Positions 35,061 through 44,313 of a stretch of 64,000 bases of DNA are shown here, piece after piece. The stretch is from assembly GCF_016807185.1 (NCBI RefSeq), contig NZ_JAEVYN010000002.1, forward strand, positions 924,528-988,527, given 5' to 3'. The stretch's first letter is position 1; every line of letters begins with the position of its first letter. The position numbers and the translations under genes are program-made. The notes beneath the pieces are model-generated. The model was given only the letters and a program-made list of their open reading frames with translations. It had not been told where the DNA came from and did no database searches. Source of the stretch: Leptolyngbya sp. Cla-17 (GTDB lineage Bacteria > Cyanobacteriota > Cyanobacteriia > Leptolyngbyales > Leptolyngbyaceae).

Positions 35061-35135
35061 GGAATTGTTCGGAGTTAAATGAATTCGTACCTCGCACTTC
35101 GTACTCCGCACTCTAAACCTCGTACTTCAGCACTG

Positions 35136-35618
35136 TCACTCGATCATGGGCAGCTTAAAATTTCCCACAGGCATTAGGCTAATTTGGCGTTGATTGTCAT
35201 CGCCACACAATCGAATCAGCAAATACTTAGCAGGTCTATAGGGAAGGCGCTCTGCCCATTCGATCGCTACAATACCGGGTTCTACTTCCAGCCCCTCCCA
35301 ATACATATCAGGGTAAAGCTGGGCGACACCATCCGACTGCAATCGGTATAAATCCATGTGATAAAGCGGCAATCGTCCCCCCATATACTCATTGATTAGG
35401 GTAAACGTGGGGCTATCGATTGTTTCTAGAATTTTCAGCCCTTCCCCAATGGCTTGAACCAAGGTTGTTTTACCGCTACCCAACTCACCTTCTAATAGCA
35501 ACACACTTCCTGCTGCCAGAGTTTGCCCCAGTTGCCTACCAATCTGACGAGTCGCATGAATGTCTAAATTACTCAAAGTAACCGAACTTGGGTCAACTGG
35601 GTCAATCAGGGAAGCCAT
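35136..35618 (-). CDS. tsaE: tRNA threonylcarbamoyladenosine biosynthesis ATPase TsaE
   Basis: TsaE (160 aa) is the ATPase that acts with TsaB and TsaD in t6A37 tRNA modification. The P-loop GELGSGKTT is at 44-52, DSPTFTLINEY follows, and the HMDLYRL motif and VAIEWAERLP near the C-terminus are typical of YjeE/TsaE. Length is normal. It is convergent with pyrC across the heptad-repeat gap and divergent from the PEP-CTERM gene. Start ATG at 35618. Confidence 0.95.
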   Translation of the reverse strand: MASLIDPVDPSSVTLSNLDIHATRQIGRQLGQTLAAGSVLLLEGELGSGKTTLVQAIGEGLKILETIDSPTFTLINEYMGGRLPLYHMDLYRLQSDGVAQLYPDMYWEGLEVEPGIVAIEWAERLPYRPAKYLLIRLCGDDNQRQISLMPVGNFKLPMIE

Positions 35619-35866
35619 GGGAATATACCAATTAAAAATTGCAAATTAGAATCCTGAACACTTGATTTATTGCGATAGATAGATAAACTTTGGAGGTCAT
35701 CTAACCAGAGCGATCGCAATTTAATGAGTAAATTCAATCGCTTCTGATTTCTAACGGTTTCTTATCTGCCTCTCCGGATTTAAGCCCATCAATTCTAAGG
35801 TTGACAGTTCTGTGAGTTGTCTCAGCGGTGCTCTACTAGCAATTTTGACAATTAGGGAAAAAGCAG

Positions 35867-36478
35867 ATGCAAAAAATCTATCAGAAAACCGCCGCGATCG
35901 CGTTTAGTGTAGTTGTGGGCGTTGGCACCAGCGCAACACCTGCTCAAGCGGCGATCCTTACTTGGGGTTTGTCCTTTTTCGATAACGCTGGCAAACCCAT
36001 TGGAAATGGTGAGTTTAGCTATGATGATCAAGCTTTAACCTTTGTGCAAACGATTCCAATTGCTGCTCCGTTTGGGTTTGAGGTAGACAATGCCTTGACC
36101 AGTTTTTCTGCAACAGTGCTAGGAAAAGAGTGGAGCTTAAGCGATCGCCCCGGTGTTACTTGGTGGCAGCCCACTGACCCCAAAAATCTTGGGCAGCAAG
36201 TGATTGGTCGCTCTGGCATCGCTATCGTTGATACCTGGTTTTTTGGAGATGCAGCCTTTGGCACCCGACAGTTTTCGCTGCGAGGCGGAGAACAAAATTC
36301 TGCTGGTTGGGGTGGCTCTTGGGTGCAATCCATTACAGGACTTGCTCCCTCTTTTGGCTCTGGCTCTTGGAGCGCCTCCCCAAGCAGTGTCGCTGCCCCT
36401 GAACCCAGCACTGTTTTAGGCGCAACGCTGGTTGGGGTAGGAGTTTGGCTCCGCAAAACGATAAAGCAAAAAGGCTAA
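35867..36478 (+). CDS. PEP-CTERM sorting-domain protein
   Basis: A 203-residue exported protein. Residues 1-29 are a signal peptide ending PAQAA. The body is Gly/Ser/aromatic-rich, beta-type, with no recognised enzymatic motif. The C-terminus has the PEP-CTERM signature: PEPST at about 178-182, a hydrophobic segment (VLGATLVGVGVWL) and a basic tail RKTIKQKG, which directs processing by an exosortase. Exosortase genes are not in this window. AGGG upstream of ATG 35867 supports the start. The biological role is unknown; such proteins are thought to be surface or exopolysaccharide-associated. Confidence 0.8.
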   Translation: MQKIYQKTAAIAFSVVVGVGTSATPAQAAILTWGLSFFDNAGKPIGNGEFSYDDQALTFVQTIPIAAPFGFEVDNALTSFSATVLGKEWSLSDRPGVTWWQPTDPKNLGQQVIGRSGIAIVDTWFFGDAAFGTRQFSLRGGEQNSAGWGGSWVQSITGLAPSFGSGSWSASPSSVAAPEPSTVLGATLVGVGVWLRKTIKQKG

Positions 36479-36518
36479 TATCCTGAGGCGTTGGCGATCG
36501 CGTTTCTACACACTGCAA

Positions 36519-37886
36519 TTACAAGCCTTGAACCTTTGTAAACCAGCGAAATAAAATACGAGCCAACGCTTCGGGGTTATGGCGAACCACTCCGGTATGT
36601 TCCTCTTCGTCGATCACGTTTGCTAGAACGATCCGTCGTCCTAGCCGACTGACTACATCGCGATCAAGGGGTACCGGATTAGAGTTTTCTTGGGCATAGC
36701 GAATCAAAGCTTTAGCGGTCGGCATCTGTTTTTGGACTAAGACCGCTTCAAATAAAGGCTTACCGCAGGCCCGATCAATCGCTTGGATATGATCGCCAAC
36801 GCTGTAGCCTTGGGTTTCACCTTCTTGGGTCATGATGTTGCATACGTAGATACGGGGCGCTTTAGATCGGGCGATCGCGTCGGCAATGTCAGGTACTAGC
36901 AGATTTGGAATAATGCTGGTATACAAGCTACCAGGACCAATAATAATAAAATCCGCTTCCCGAATGGCGACTAGCGCTTTGGGTAAAGCAGGTGGATTTT
37001 CAGGCGTACAGCCCACACGAACGATCGCGCCACAAGCTTCGGTAATGCTTGATTCTCCCTCAATTCGCCTGCCGTCGGTCAGATCTGCCCACAGGCGCAC
37101 ATCGCTGAGCGTGGCTGGCAACACCTCTCCCCGAACGGCCAAAACGCGAGAACTGGCAGCGATCGCCTGCTCCAGATCGCCCGTGATTTCGTTCATTGCC
37201 GTTAAAAACAAGTTGCCAAAGCTATGCCCAGTTAAGCCATCTCCTGCTTGAAAACGATACTGAAACAGTTCGGTCATTAGTTTTTCTTCATCTGCCAACG
37301 CCGCCAAACAGTTTCGAATATCGCCTGGTGGCAGCACGCCAATTTCGCGCCGCAACCTTCCAGAAGAACCGCCATCATCCGCCACCGTCACGATCGCGGT
37401 GATATTAGCGCTGTACTGCTTTAACCCTCGCAGCAACGTTGAAAGTCCTGTGCCGCCGCCAACCACTACAATTTTGGGTCCTCGATTTAAGCGACGATGT
37501 GCCAGCAGCACATCAATCAGATCCTCATTACCGTTGGGCATCAACACTTCTGTGATTGCATCTAACGTGCGTGACTGCCCCCACCACACCAGCAGCAATC
37601 CACCCCCAACCACTAAGGGTCCACTGACATAACTGGGAATAATTTCGGTAGTCTGCTGCAAAATCCACCCAAAAAACTGGGTTGTGCGAAAGACAGGAGT
37701 CCACTTCATTGAAATAGCAATTCCCAAGGTGGCGAGAGATACTCCGGCGGCGCTCAGCAACAGCCAGCGTTTGACATATAGCCCCGGTGCCATCCACTTA
37801 AACCACCGATTTACACGGACAGGAGTTCGGCTGATGGATTCGTGTCGCAGTGCGTGGATTGCCTGTTTCAGTAAGCCAATGGTCAT
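36519..37886 (-). CDS. YvcK/CofD-like membrane-anchored protein
   Basis: The C-terminal part (from about 138) is a YvcK/gluconeogenesis-factor/CofD-like domain: VVGGGTGLSTLLRGLK at 141-156, TVADDGGSSGRLR, PPGDIRNCL and IIGPGSLYTSIIPNLL. YvcK proteins bind UDP-sugars and help coordinate carbon use and cell-wall synthesis in Bacillus. This 455-residue version has an N-terminal extension with two membrane segments (about 41-60 and 90-103) common in cyanobacteria, so it is probably inner-membrane bound. Start ATG at 37886. Downstream of dnaK in the same direction but separated by a terminator. Confidence 0.9.
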   Translation of the reverse strand: MTIGLLKQAIHALRHESISRTPVRVNRWFKWMAPGLYVKRWLLLSAAGVSLATLGIAISMKWTPVFRTTQFFGWILQQTTEIIPSYVSGPLVVGGGLLLVWWGQSRTLDAITEVLMPNGNEDLIDVLLAHRRLNRGPKIVVVGGGTGLSTLLRGLKQYSANITAIVTVADDGGSSGRLRREIGVLPPGDIRNCLAALADEEKLMTELFQYRFQAGDGLTGHSFGNLFLTAMNEITGDLEQAIAASSRVLAVRGEVLPATLSDVRLWADLTDGRRIEGESSITEACGAIVRVGCTPENPPALPKALVAIREADFIIIGPGSLYTSIIPNLLVPDIADAIARSKAPRIYVCNIMTQEGETQGYSVGDHIQAIDRACGKPLFEAVLVQKQMPTAKALIRYAQENSNPVPLDRDVVSRLGRRIVLANVIDEEEHTGVVRHNPEALARILFRWFTKVQGL

Positions 37887-38193
37887 TGTAGGTTAGAAAA
37901 AAGAGTGCTGGAGAACAGGTGTCGAGAATACTTTAATCGGTTTCGACTTTAGCAGCACGGTCACTTGAATACCTACACTTTTTGTGACAAATCTTCAGAT
38001 TTTGTGAGCCGAAATTAAGCGATCGCCTGTCTCGTATTGTGAATCACGCTTTAGGCTTTGTGTGTAAAGTCCTGTAGAGGCGTTTTGCGGATTCCTCTAC
38101 AGCAGCTGCATCACCTACAAAAAATGAGGAACAGGACCGTAATCCCATTCCTCATTATTTATAATCAATCAACCTTCAGCCCTGTCAAGTCAG
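37887..38193. other. Intergenic region with dnaK terminator
   Basis: This 307-bp gap holds the dnaK terminator at 38119-38156 and, nearer 37887, the presumed promoter of the YvcK-like gene. One HIP1 site is at about 38020. I see no gene. Confidence 0.6.
38119..38156 (-). terminator. Intrinsic terminator of dnaK
   Basis: Arms AATGAGGAA (38123-38131) and TTCCTCATT (38148-38156) pair perfectly; on the minus strand the stem is followed by six T residues in total (complement of 38119-38124). It lies about 40 nt after the dnaK stop. Confidence 0.85.
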
Positions 38194-40083
38194 TTACTTG
38201 CTGTTGCTATCCACAAAGTCAGCATCAACCACATCGTCAGTGTTTGCAGTCGAGCTGGTAGCTTCGTTTTCACCAGCAGCGTTTGCATTCGCGTAGATTG
38301 CCTGACCTACTTGCATCAAGGCTTGCTGCAACTCATCAGTGAGCGATTTCATCTGGTCGTAGTCTTCACGGGTAACAGACTCACGTAGATTTTTGACCAA
38401 TTCTTCCACTCGGCTCTTATCTGCCGCAGGCACTTGACCATTCAAGTCTTGCAGTTGCTTTTCAGCTTGGTATACCAAGGCTTCAGCGTTGTTTTTGGTA
38501 TCTACCTGTTCACGACGTTGGCGATCGCTGTCTGCGTTCCGCTTCGCATCTTCCACCATGCGTTCCACTTCGGATTTATCCAGGGTAGAAGCGCCACTGA
38601 TTTGAATGGATTGCACCTTGCCCGTGCCTTTGTCTTTGGCAGAAACGGACAGAATACCGTTGGCATCCAAGTCAAAAGTGACTTCAATTTGAGGAATGCC
38701 GCGAGGAGCAGAGGGAATGCCATCCAATCGGAAGGTTCCTAAGCTCTTGTTGTCGTTCGACATTTCTCGCTCACCTTGAAGCACATGGATTTCTACATTG
38801 GACTGTCCATCCACAGCAGTGGAGAAGACCTCCGATTTTTTGGTGGGAACCGTCGTGTTGCGAGGAATGATGCGGGTCATCACACCGCCCATCGTTTCCA
38901 CGCCCAACGATAAAGGAGTCACATCTAGCAGCAGCATGTCGGTTACCTCACCCGACAGCACACCCGCTTGCACTGCTGCCCCTACTGCCACCACTTCATC
39001 AGGGTTAACAGTCATGTTGGGGTCTTTGCCCGTAATTTTTTGCACCAAGGCTTGCACTGCTGGAATGCGAGTGGAGCCGCCAACTAACACCACCTCGTCG
39101 ATATCAGCAGCCGTCAACTTAGCATCGCGGATGGCTTGCTCCACGGGAACCCGGCAGCGATCGAGCAGATCCGCAGCTAGTTTCTCAAACTCGACGCGAG
39201 TTAGTGTTAAATCGATGTGTTTCGGTCCATCTTGAGTTGCAGTAATGAAAGGCAAATTGATACCTGCCTGGGTTGCACCAGAAAGCTCAATCTTGGCTTT
39301 TTCTGCTGCTTCAGTCAGGCGTTGCAATGCCTGCTTGTCTTTCCGCAAATCAACGCCTTCCATTTTTTGGAATTCAACGGCAATCCAATCTACGATTTTT
39401 TTATCAAAGTCGTCACCCCCTAAATGAGTGTCGCCACTGGTAGATTTCACTTCGACTACACCGTCGCCCACTTCTAGCAGGGATACGTCAAACGTGCCAC
39501 CACCCAAGTCAAATACAAGAATAGTTTCGTTGTTTTTCTTATCTAAGCCGTAAGCCAAGGCTGCCGCAGTGGGTTCATTAACAATGCGAAGCACTTCAAT
39601 TCCAGCAATTTTACCCGCGTCTTTGGTTGCCTGACGTTGGGAATCGTTAAAGTAAGCAGGAACGGTAATGACCGCTTGGGTGACTTTATCACCTAAATAC
39701 TTGCTGGCATCGTCTACTAATTTCCGCAACACTTGCGCCGAGATTTCTTCAGGAGCAAATTTCTTGTTTGCAGCAGGAGAAGCAATTTTAACGCTGCTGC
39801 CGTCTTGCTCTACTTTGTAGGAAACCTGTTTCGATTCCTGACTCACTTCACTGTACTGCCGTCCAATAAAACGCTTGACGGAGTAAATCGTGTTTTCAGG
39901 GTTCATTACCGCTTGACGTTTGGCAATTTGCCCGACTAGGCGATCGCCATTTTTTGCATATGCCACGACTGATGGCGTGGTGCGTCCACCTTCTGCGTTA
40001 GCAATTACTATAGGCTGTCCACCCTCCATGACCGCCACACAAGAATTTGTCGTTCCCAAGTCGATTCCAACTACCTTAGCCAT
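38194..40083 (-). CDS. dnaK: Chaperone DnaK (Hsp70)
   Basis: DnaK (629 aa from ATG 40083, preceded by AGAGG) folds and remodels proteins in an ATP cycle with DnaJ and GrpE. It opens MAKVVGIDLGTTNSCVAVMEGG, then shows VPAYFNDSQRQATKDAG, IVNEPTAAALAYGLD, the DLGGGTFDVS phosphate loop, VLVGGSTRIPAVQ and the substrate-domain start LLLDVTPLSLGVETMGG. The C-terminus ends in Asp-Val-Val-Asp-Ala-Asp-Phe, similar to the EEVKD-type acidic tails. An in-frame ATG at 40140 would add a non-homologous 19-residue extension. Cyanobacteria carry several dnaK copies; this general type resembles dnaK2. No CIRCE element was seen upstream. It diverges from ftsH. Confidence 0.97.
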   Translation of the reverse strand: MAKVVGIDLGTTNSCVAVMEGGQPIVIANAEGGRTTPSVVAYAKNGDRLVGQIAKRQAVMNPENTIYSVKRFIGRQYSEVSQESKQVSYKVEQDGSSVKIASPAANKKFAPEEISAQVLRKLVDDASKYLGDKVTQAVITVPAYFNDSQRQATKDAGKIAGIEVLRIVNEPTAAALAYGLDKKNNETILVFDLGGGTFDVSLLEVGDGVVEVKSTSGDTHLGGDDFDKKIVDWIAVEFQKMEGVDLRKDKQALQRLTEAAEKAKIELSGATQAGINLPFITATQDGPKHIDLTLTRVEFEKLAADLLDRCRVPVEQAIRDAKLTAADIDEVVLVGGSTRIPAVQALVQKITGKDPNMTVNPDEVVAVGAAVQAGVLSGEVTDMLLLDVTPLSLGVETMGGVMTRIIPRNTTVPTKKSEVFSTAVDGQSNVEIHVLQGEREMSNDNKSLGTFRLDGIPSAPRGIPQIEVTFDLDANGILSVSAKDKGTGKVQSIQISGASTLDKSEVERMVEDAKRNADSDRQRREQVDTKNNAEALVYQAEKQLQDLNGQVPAADKSRVEELVKNLRESVTREDYDQMKSLTDELQQALMQVGQAIYANANAAGENEATSSTANTDDVVDADFVDSNSK

Positions 40084-40342
40084 AACGCTTAACCTCTTTT
40101 CCATTTCCGCATGTATCCACAATATCCAGGAAGGACTCAACTAAGGGTTCGGCTAGCACCTCTGTTAATACGGGTGATTGCCGTACACGGGAATCGCCTA
40201 CTGACGGATTACCCAAGTCATCTAGGATGAAAGCAAGCTAAACTAAACATCTAAGGCGCGCTCCATAGCTGCTCAGAGAAAGCTGTTAAGAGAAGACAGC
40301 CAACCTTAGAAAAAGAACCTGGAGAACAGAAGGGCGATCCGT

Positions 40343-42250
40343 ATGAAAGGATTCTGGACTAAAGCATTGGTAAAACCACTTCCGTTACGCAATTCGGCTG
40401 CAAAAGGGTTGATTACTGCTCTATGGGTTGTTGCCCAAGGGCTAACATTAACAGTTCCCGCGATCGCCAGTGGCGGTTCCAACCGTGAACCCATGAGCTA
40501 CAGCGACCTGTTAGTAAACATTGATAACGGCAAAGTTACCAAGATTGAAGTTGATCCGGTTCAGCAGGTTGCCAGAGTCAAAATTGAAGGTCAAGAAAAA
40601 AAGGATGCAGCTCAAGAAGTTGCTCTGTTTGATAATTATCCTGAGCTAATTAAAAGAGCGCGAGACAACAAGGTGAATTTGGCGATCCAGCCCTCCGCCG
40701 ATAACAGCGCCGTTATGGGATTGCTAGCTCATTTGCTTTTGTTTTTACTTCTACTAGGTGGCTTGCTGCTAATCATTCGGCGCTCTGCAAATTCGCCGGG
40801 TGGTCCGGGTCAGGCGCTCAACTTTGGTAAATCTCGCGCCCGATTTCAGATGGAAGCCAAAACTGGAGTCATGTTTGACGATGTGGCGGGGATCGAGGAA
40901 GCCAAGGAAGAACTACAAGAAGTAGTTACCTTTTTGAAAAAGCCAGAAAAGTTTACGGCAGTTGGAGCAAGAATTCCAAAGGGTGTGTTGCTGATTGGTC
41001 CGCCTGGAACTGGAAAAACGCTGCTTGCCAAAGCGATCGCGGGAGAAGCCGGAGTTCCATTTTTCAGCATCTCTGGCTCTGAGTTTGTAGAAATGTTCGT
41101 CGGCGTGGGTGCCTCTCGCGTCCGCGATTTGTTTAAAAAAGCCAAAGAGAACGCACCCTGCATTATCTTTATCGATGAAATTGATGCCGTTGGACGGCAA
41201 CGCGGGACTGGCATCGGTGGCGGCAATGATGAGCGGGAACAGACCCTAAACCAGTTGCTCACCGAAATGGATGGATTTGAAGGCAACACTGGCATCATCA
41301 TCATTGCGGCAACAAATCGCCCCGATGTTTTGGATACGGCACTGCTCCGACCCGGTCGCTTTGACCGCCAAATTTCAGTAGATTTGCCCACCTACGGCGG
41401 TCGGCTTGGCATTTTAGAAGTTCATGCCAGAGATAAAAAGCTGGAGCCAGATATCTCTTTAGAAGCGATCGCCCGTCGCACTCCTGGATTTTCAGGTGCA
41501 GATCTCGCCAATCTACTCAATGAAGCCGCCATTCTCACTGCCCGTCGCCACAAAGAAGCCGTCTCCATGTTGGAAGTGGACGACGCGATCGACCGCGTGA
41601 CCATTGGGTTAACCCTAACTCCTTTATTAGACAGCAAGAAAAAACGGTTGATTGCCTATCACGAAGTTGGTCATGCCCTGCTGATGACTCTGCTGAAGAA
41701 TTCTGATCCGTTAAATAAAGTTACGATTATTCCGCGATCGGGCGGCATAGGGGGCTTTGCTCAACAATCGTTTAACGAAGAAATGATTGATAGCGGACTA
41801 TATACGCGATCGTGGATGACCGATCGCATCACCATTGCCTTAGGCGGACGGGCCTCTGAAGAAGAGGTCTTTGGTTCAGCAGAAATAACTGCTGGAGCTA
41901 GCGGCGACATTAAAGCTGTTGCTGAGCTAGCTAGAGAAATGGTCACCCGCTACGGCATGTCTGATATGGGTTTGGTTGCGTTGGAAAGCCCAAGTGGCGA
42001 AGTCTTTTTGGGACGAAGCATGATGCCACGGCAAGAGTATTCTGAGGAAGTTTCTACTCAAATCGACCGCCAAGTGCGAGCGATCGCGTTGGACTGCTAC
42101 GAAGAAGCCCGTCGGATTATTCGGGAGAATCGTTCCTTAGTGGATCAGCTAGTTGAGGTATTACTCGACAAAGAAACGATTGAAGGCGACGAATTTCGGC
42201 AGATTGTAGAAGCCTACCGTGAACTCCCTGTTGCTGCGCCAGCACTTTAA
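40343..42250 (+). CDS. ftsH: ATP-dependent zinc metalloprotease FtsH
   Basis: FtsH (635 aa) is a membrane AAA+ protease. Two membrane segments are at about 20-40 and 123-143, enclosing a lumenal/periplasmic domain. The Walker A motif GPPGTGKT is at 219-226, Walker B follows as IIFIDEIDAVG, the second region of homology contains RPGRFDRQ, and the protease zinc site HEVGH is at 440-444. Cyanobacteria have four FtsH paralogues, some needed for photosystem II repair; which one this is cannot be decided here. AGAAGGG upstream of ATG 40343 fits a ribosome-binding site. A strong terminator follows. Confidence 0.97.
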   Translation: MKGFWTKALVKPLPLRNSAAKGLITALWVVAQGLTLTVPAIASGGSNREPMSYSDLLVNIDNGKVTKIEVDPVQQVARVKIEGQEKKDAAQEVALFDNYPELIKRARDNKVNLAIQPSADNSAVMGLLAHLLLFLLLLGGLLLIIRRSANSPGGPGQALNFGKSRARFQMEAKTGVMFDDVAGIEEAKEELQEVVTFLKKPEKFTAVGARIPKGVLLIGPPGTGKTLLAKAIAGEAGVPFFSISGSEFVEMFVGVGASRVRDLFKKAKENAPCIIFIDEIDAVGRQRGTGIGGGNDEREQTLNQLLTEMDGFEGNTGIIIIAATNRPDVLDTALLRPGRFDRQISVDLPTYGGRLGILEVHARDKKLEPDISLEAIARRTPGFSGADLANLLNEAAILTARRHKEAVSMLEVDDAIDRVTIGLTLTPLLDSKKKRLIAYHEVGHALLMTLLKNSDPLNKVTIIPRSGGIGGFAQQSFNEEMIDSGLYTRSWMTDRITIALGGRASEEEVFGSAEITAGASGDIKAVAELAREMVTRYGMSDMGLVALESPSGEVFLGRSMMPRQEYSEEVSTQIDRQVRAIALDCYEEARRIIRENRSLVDQLVEVLLDKETIEGDEFRQIVEAYRELPVAAPAL

Positions 42251-42273
42251 GCCAGCCTCAGTTTAGCTAAATA

Positions 42274-42323
42274 GCGATTGCCCTTAGCATTTTGAGAAAT
42301 CGATGCTGAGGGCGATCGCTTTT
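42274..42323 (+). terminator. Intrinsic terminator of ftsH
   Basis: A 17-bp stem (42274-42290 with 42303-42319) contains two G-U pairs and is closed by a 12-nt loop. It is followed by TTTTAGTTTT. The descending arm carries the HIP1 octamer GCGATCGC. Confidence 0.9.
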
Positions 42324-42399
42324 AGTTTTAACAAACACTCCGCAACACTCCAACTTAGAAATTTGGTAGTCTAGCTTAAATAGGTTTGGGTAAAAGAGC

Positions 42400-43563
42400 G
42401 TGGACATTCAAATTGGCAGGGGCAAGACTGCCCGCAGAGCATATGGTATTGATGAAATCGCACTCGTTCCAGGATTGCGAACTCTCGACCCGGTTTTAGC
42501 AGACACTCACTGGACGATCGGTGGCATTGACCGAGAAATTCCCATTATTGCTAGTGCGATGGATGGGGTTATAGATGTTGATATGGCAGTGCATTTATCT
42601 CAATTGGGCGCATTAGGGGTGCTGAATCTAGAAGGCATTCAAACCCGATATGCCGATCCAAATCCCATTCTCGATCGCATTGCATCGGTAGGCAACGACG
42701 AGTTTGTCGCGTTGATGCAGGAGTTGTATGCAGAACCTATCAAAGTTGAACTGATTACCCAGCGAATTCAAGAGATTAAGCAGCAGGGCGGGATTGCCGC
42801 CGTCAGTGCCACTCCCATTGGAGCAACAAAATATGGTGAAACAGTTGCCAAAGCGGGAGCCGACCTGTTTTTTATTCAAGCAACCGTAGTTTCGACCGCG
42901 CATCTCTCGCCAGAGTCAGTGACACCGTTGGATCTAGCAAACTTCTGCCTAGAAATGCCAATTCCTGTAATTTTAGGTAACTGTGTGACTTATGAAGTTG
43001 CGCTAAACCTAATGAAAGCAGGAGCAGCAGCGGTATTGGTGGGAATTGGACCGGGTGCTGCCTGTACGTCACGCGGAGTGCTAGGGGTAGGTATCCCTCA
43101 AGCAACTGCGATCGCTGACTGTGCAGCGGCGCGTGATGATTATCATCGAGATACTGGCAACTATGTGCCGATTATTGCTGATGGCGGTTTAATTACAGGA
43201 GGCGACATTTGTAAGTGCATCGCTTGTGGTGCCGATGGCGTAATGATTGGATCACCCTTTGCCAGAGCAAAAGAAGCCCCCGGTCGCGGCTATCACTGGG
43301 GCATGGCAACTCCAAGCCCCATTCTGCCACGGGGCACCCGTATTAAAGTGGGTGCTACAGGCACCTTAGAACAAATCTTGCGGGGACCTGCTCAGTTAGA
43401 TGACGGCACCCACAACCTGCTAGGGGCGCTTAAAACTAGTATGGGCACTCTGGGTGCAAAAGATATAAAGGAAATGCAGCAGGTTGAGGTTGTCATTGCT
43501 CCTTCCTTGTTGACTGAAGGAAAGGTTTATCAAAAAGCACAGCAGTTGGGTATGGGAAAATAG
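42400..43563 (+). CDS. guaB3: GuaB3-family IMP dehydrogenase-related protein
   Basis: A 387-residue member of the IMP dehydrogenase/GMP reductase superfamily, GuaB3 clade, starting with GTG at 42400. The catalytic loop is GIGPGAACTSRGVLG with C222 as nucleophile; MDGVIDVDMAVHLSQLG and VPIIADGGLITGGDICKCIACGADGVMIGSPFA form the phosphate-binding part. It has no CBS domains, which is characteristic of this clade. The N-terminus MDIQIGRGKTARRAYGIDEIALVP is typical. Cyanobacterial GuaB3 has been reported to have IMP dehydrogenase activity. Yfr1 and trxA follow, an arrangement conserved across cyanobacteria. Confidence 0.93.
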   Translation: MDIQIGRGKTARRAYGIDEIALVPGLRTLDPVLADTHWTIGGIDREIPIIASAMDGVIDVDMAVHLSQLGALGVLNLEGIQTRYADPNPILDRIASVGNDEFVALMQELYAEPIKVELITQRIQEIKQQGGIAAVSATPIGATKYGETVAKAGADLFFIQATVVSTAHLSPESVTPLDLANFCLEMPIPVILGNCVTYEVALNLMKAGAAAVLVGIGPGAACTSRGVLGVGIPQATAIADCAAARDDYHRDTGNYVPIIADGGLITGGDICKCIACGADGVMIGSPFARAKEAPGRGYHWGMATPSPILPRGTRIKVGATGTLEQILRGPAQLDDGTHNLLGALKTSMGTLGAKDIKEMQQVEVVIAPSLLTEGKVYQKAQQLGMGK

Positions 43564-43655
43564 AGGTTAAAGCAAAGAATCAGGTCGAGTTAGTCTTAAT
43601 TCTCAAAACTTCTTCGGTCTTTTTCACAACCCCTGGAAAAATGATTTGGGTCGCT

Positions 43656-43661
43656 TACAAT
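43656..43661 (+). promoter_or_regulatory. Candidate -10 box of Yfr1
   Basis: TACAAT lies 8-9 nt before the predicted 5' hairpin of Yfr1. No clear -35 hexamer is present at the expected distance. Confidence 0.5.
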
Positions 43662-43668
43662 AAAGAGA

Positions 43669-43740
43669 GCGGAGACGAAAGTTTCCGTTCACTCCTCACA
43701 CCACACTCCGCCTGAACATCGTTCGGGCGGTTCCTTATTT
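43669..43740 (+). ncRNA. yfr1: Yfr1 regulatory small RNA
   Basis: Yfr1 is a small RNA conserved in nearly all cyanobacteria and typically located between guaB and trxA, as here. A 5' hairpin (43670-43687) closes a GAAA loop. The single-stranded middle has the invariant ACTCCTCACAC motif (43691-43701), which pairs with target mRNAs such as those of outer-membrane proteins. A 3' terminator hairpin (43708-43730; arms CCGCCTGAAC and GTTCGGGCGG) precedes TTCCTTATTTT. The size of about 70 nt matches. The exact ends are inferred. Confidence 0.93.
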
Positions 43741-43876
43741 TAAAGAGTATGGAAAAAGCCAGCAGTTAAGCGGTTTGTCTTTGCAATTATGTTTGCATAT
43801 CGAGAGTCTATTTAAAAAGGGTATCTTCTGGCTATGGTAGGATATCTAAAACATGTTTAGGCAAGGATTTTTGAGC

Positions 43877-44200
43877 ATGTCATCCGCCGCACAGGTTACG
43901 GATTCTACGTTTAAACAAGAAGTTCTTGAAAGCGAAGTTCCAGTTTTAGTTGATTTTTGGGCTCCCTGGTGTGGTCCGTGCCGAATGGTAGCACCGATCG
44001 TAGATGAGATTTCCACTCAATACGAGGGACAAGTTAAGGTTGTTAAGTTAAATACTGATGAGAACCCAACTGTCGCAAGTCAGTATGGTATTCGCAGTAT
44101 TCCTACTCTAATGATTTTTAAGGGTGGACAGCGGGTAGATATGGTTGTGGGAGCCGTTCCTAAAACTACTCTCGCGACGACTTTAGAGAAATATCTTTAA
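43877..44200 (+). CDS. trxA: Thioredoxin (m-type)
   Basis: Thioredoxin (107 aa from ATG 43877) reduces target disulfides with electrons from ferredoxin- or NADPH-thioredoxin reductase. The redox site WCGPC is at 31-35, preceded by VLVDFWAP; the cis-Pro is in IRSIPTLMIFKGG. It belongs to the m-type that is essential in cyanobacteria. An in-frame ATG at 43853 would add eight residues (MFRQGFLS), but the later start matches homologues. The gene follows Yfr1 and ends before a perfect bidirectional terminator. Confidence 0.96.
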   Translation: MSSAAQVTDSTFKQEVLESEVPVLVDFWAPWCGPCRMVAPIVDEISTQYEGQVKVVKLNTDENPTVASQYGIRSIPTLMIFKGGQRVDMVVGAVPKTTLATTLEKYL

Positions 44201-44276
44201 TGGTCTATCACGTACTTTTTTCCTTAAAGAAGACGTGATAGGTCAGCGAAGTATTGTAGAAATGATTTTTTATCCT

Positions 44277-44306
44277 AAAAGCCCCAAGCGATCGCTTGGG
44301 GCTTTT
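44277..44306. terminator. Bidirectional terminator with HIP1 core
   Basis: A perfect 30-bp palindrome runs AAAAGCCCCAA, the octamer GCGATCGC, then TTGGGGCTTTT. It ends in four T residues on both strands and lies between the convergent trxA and SH3 genes, so it can terminate both. Confidence 0.9.
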
Positions 44307-44313
44307 CCATTGC

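Noticed and set aside
40084..40342. CIRCE or heat-shock operator between dnaK and ftsH
   Set aside because: No TTAGCACTC-N9-GAGTGCTAA element was found; the region only shows the expected promoter space.
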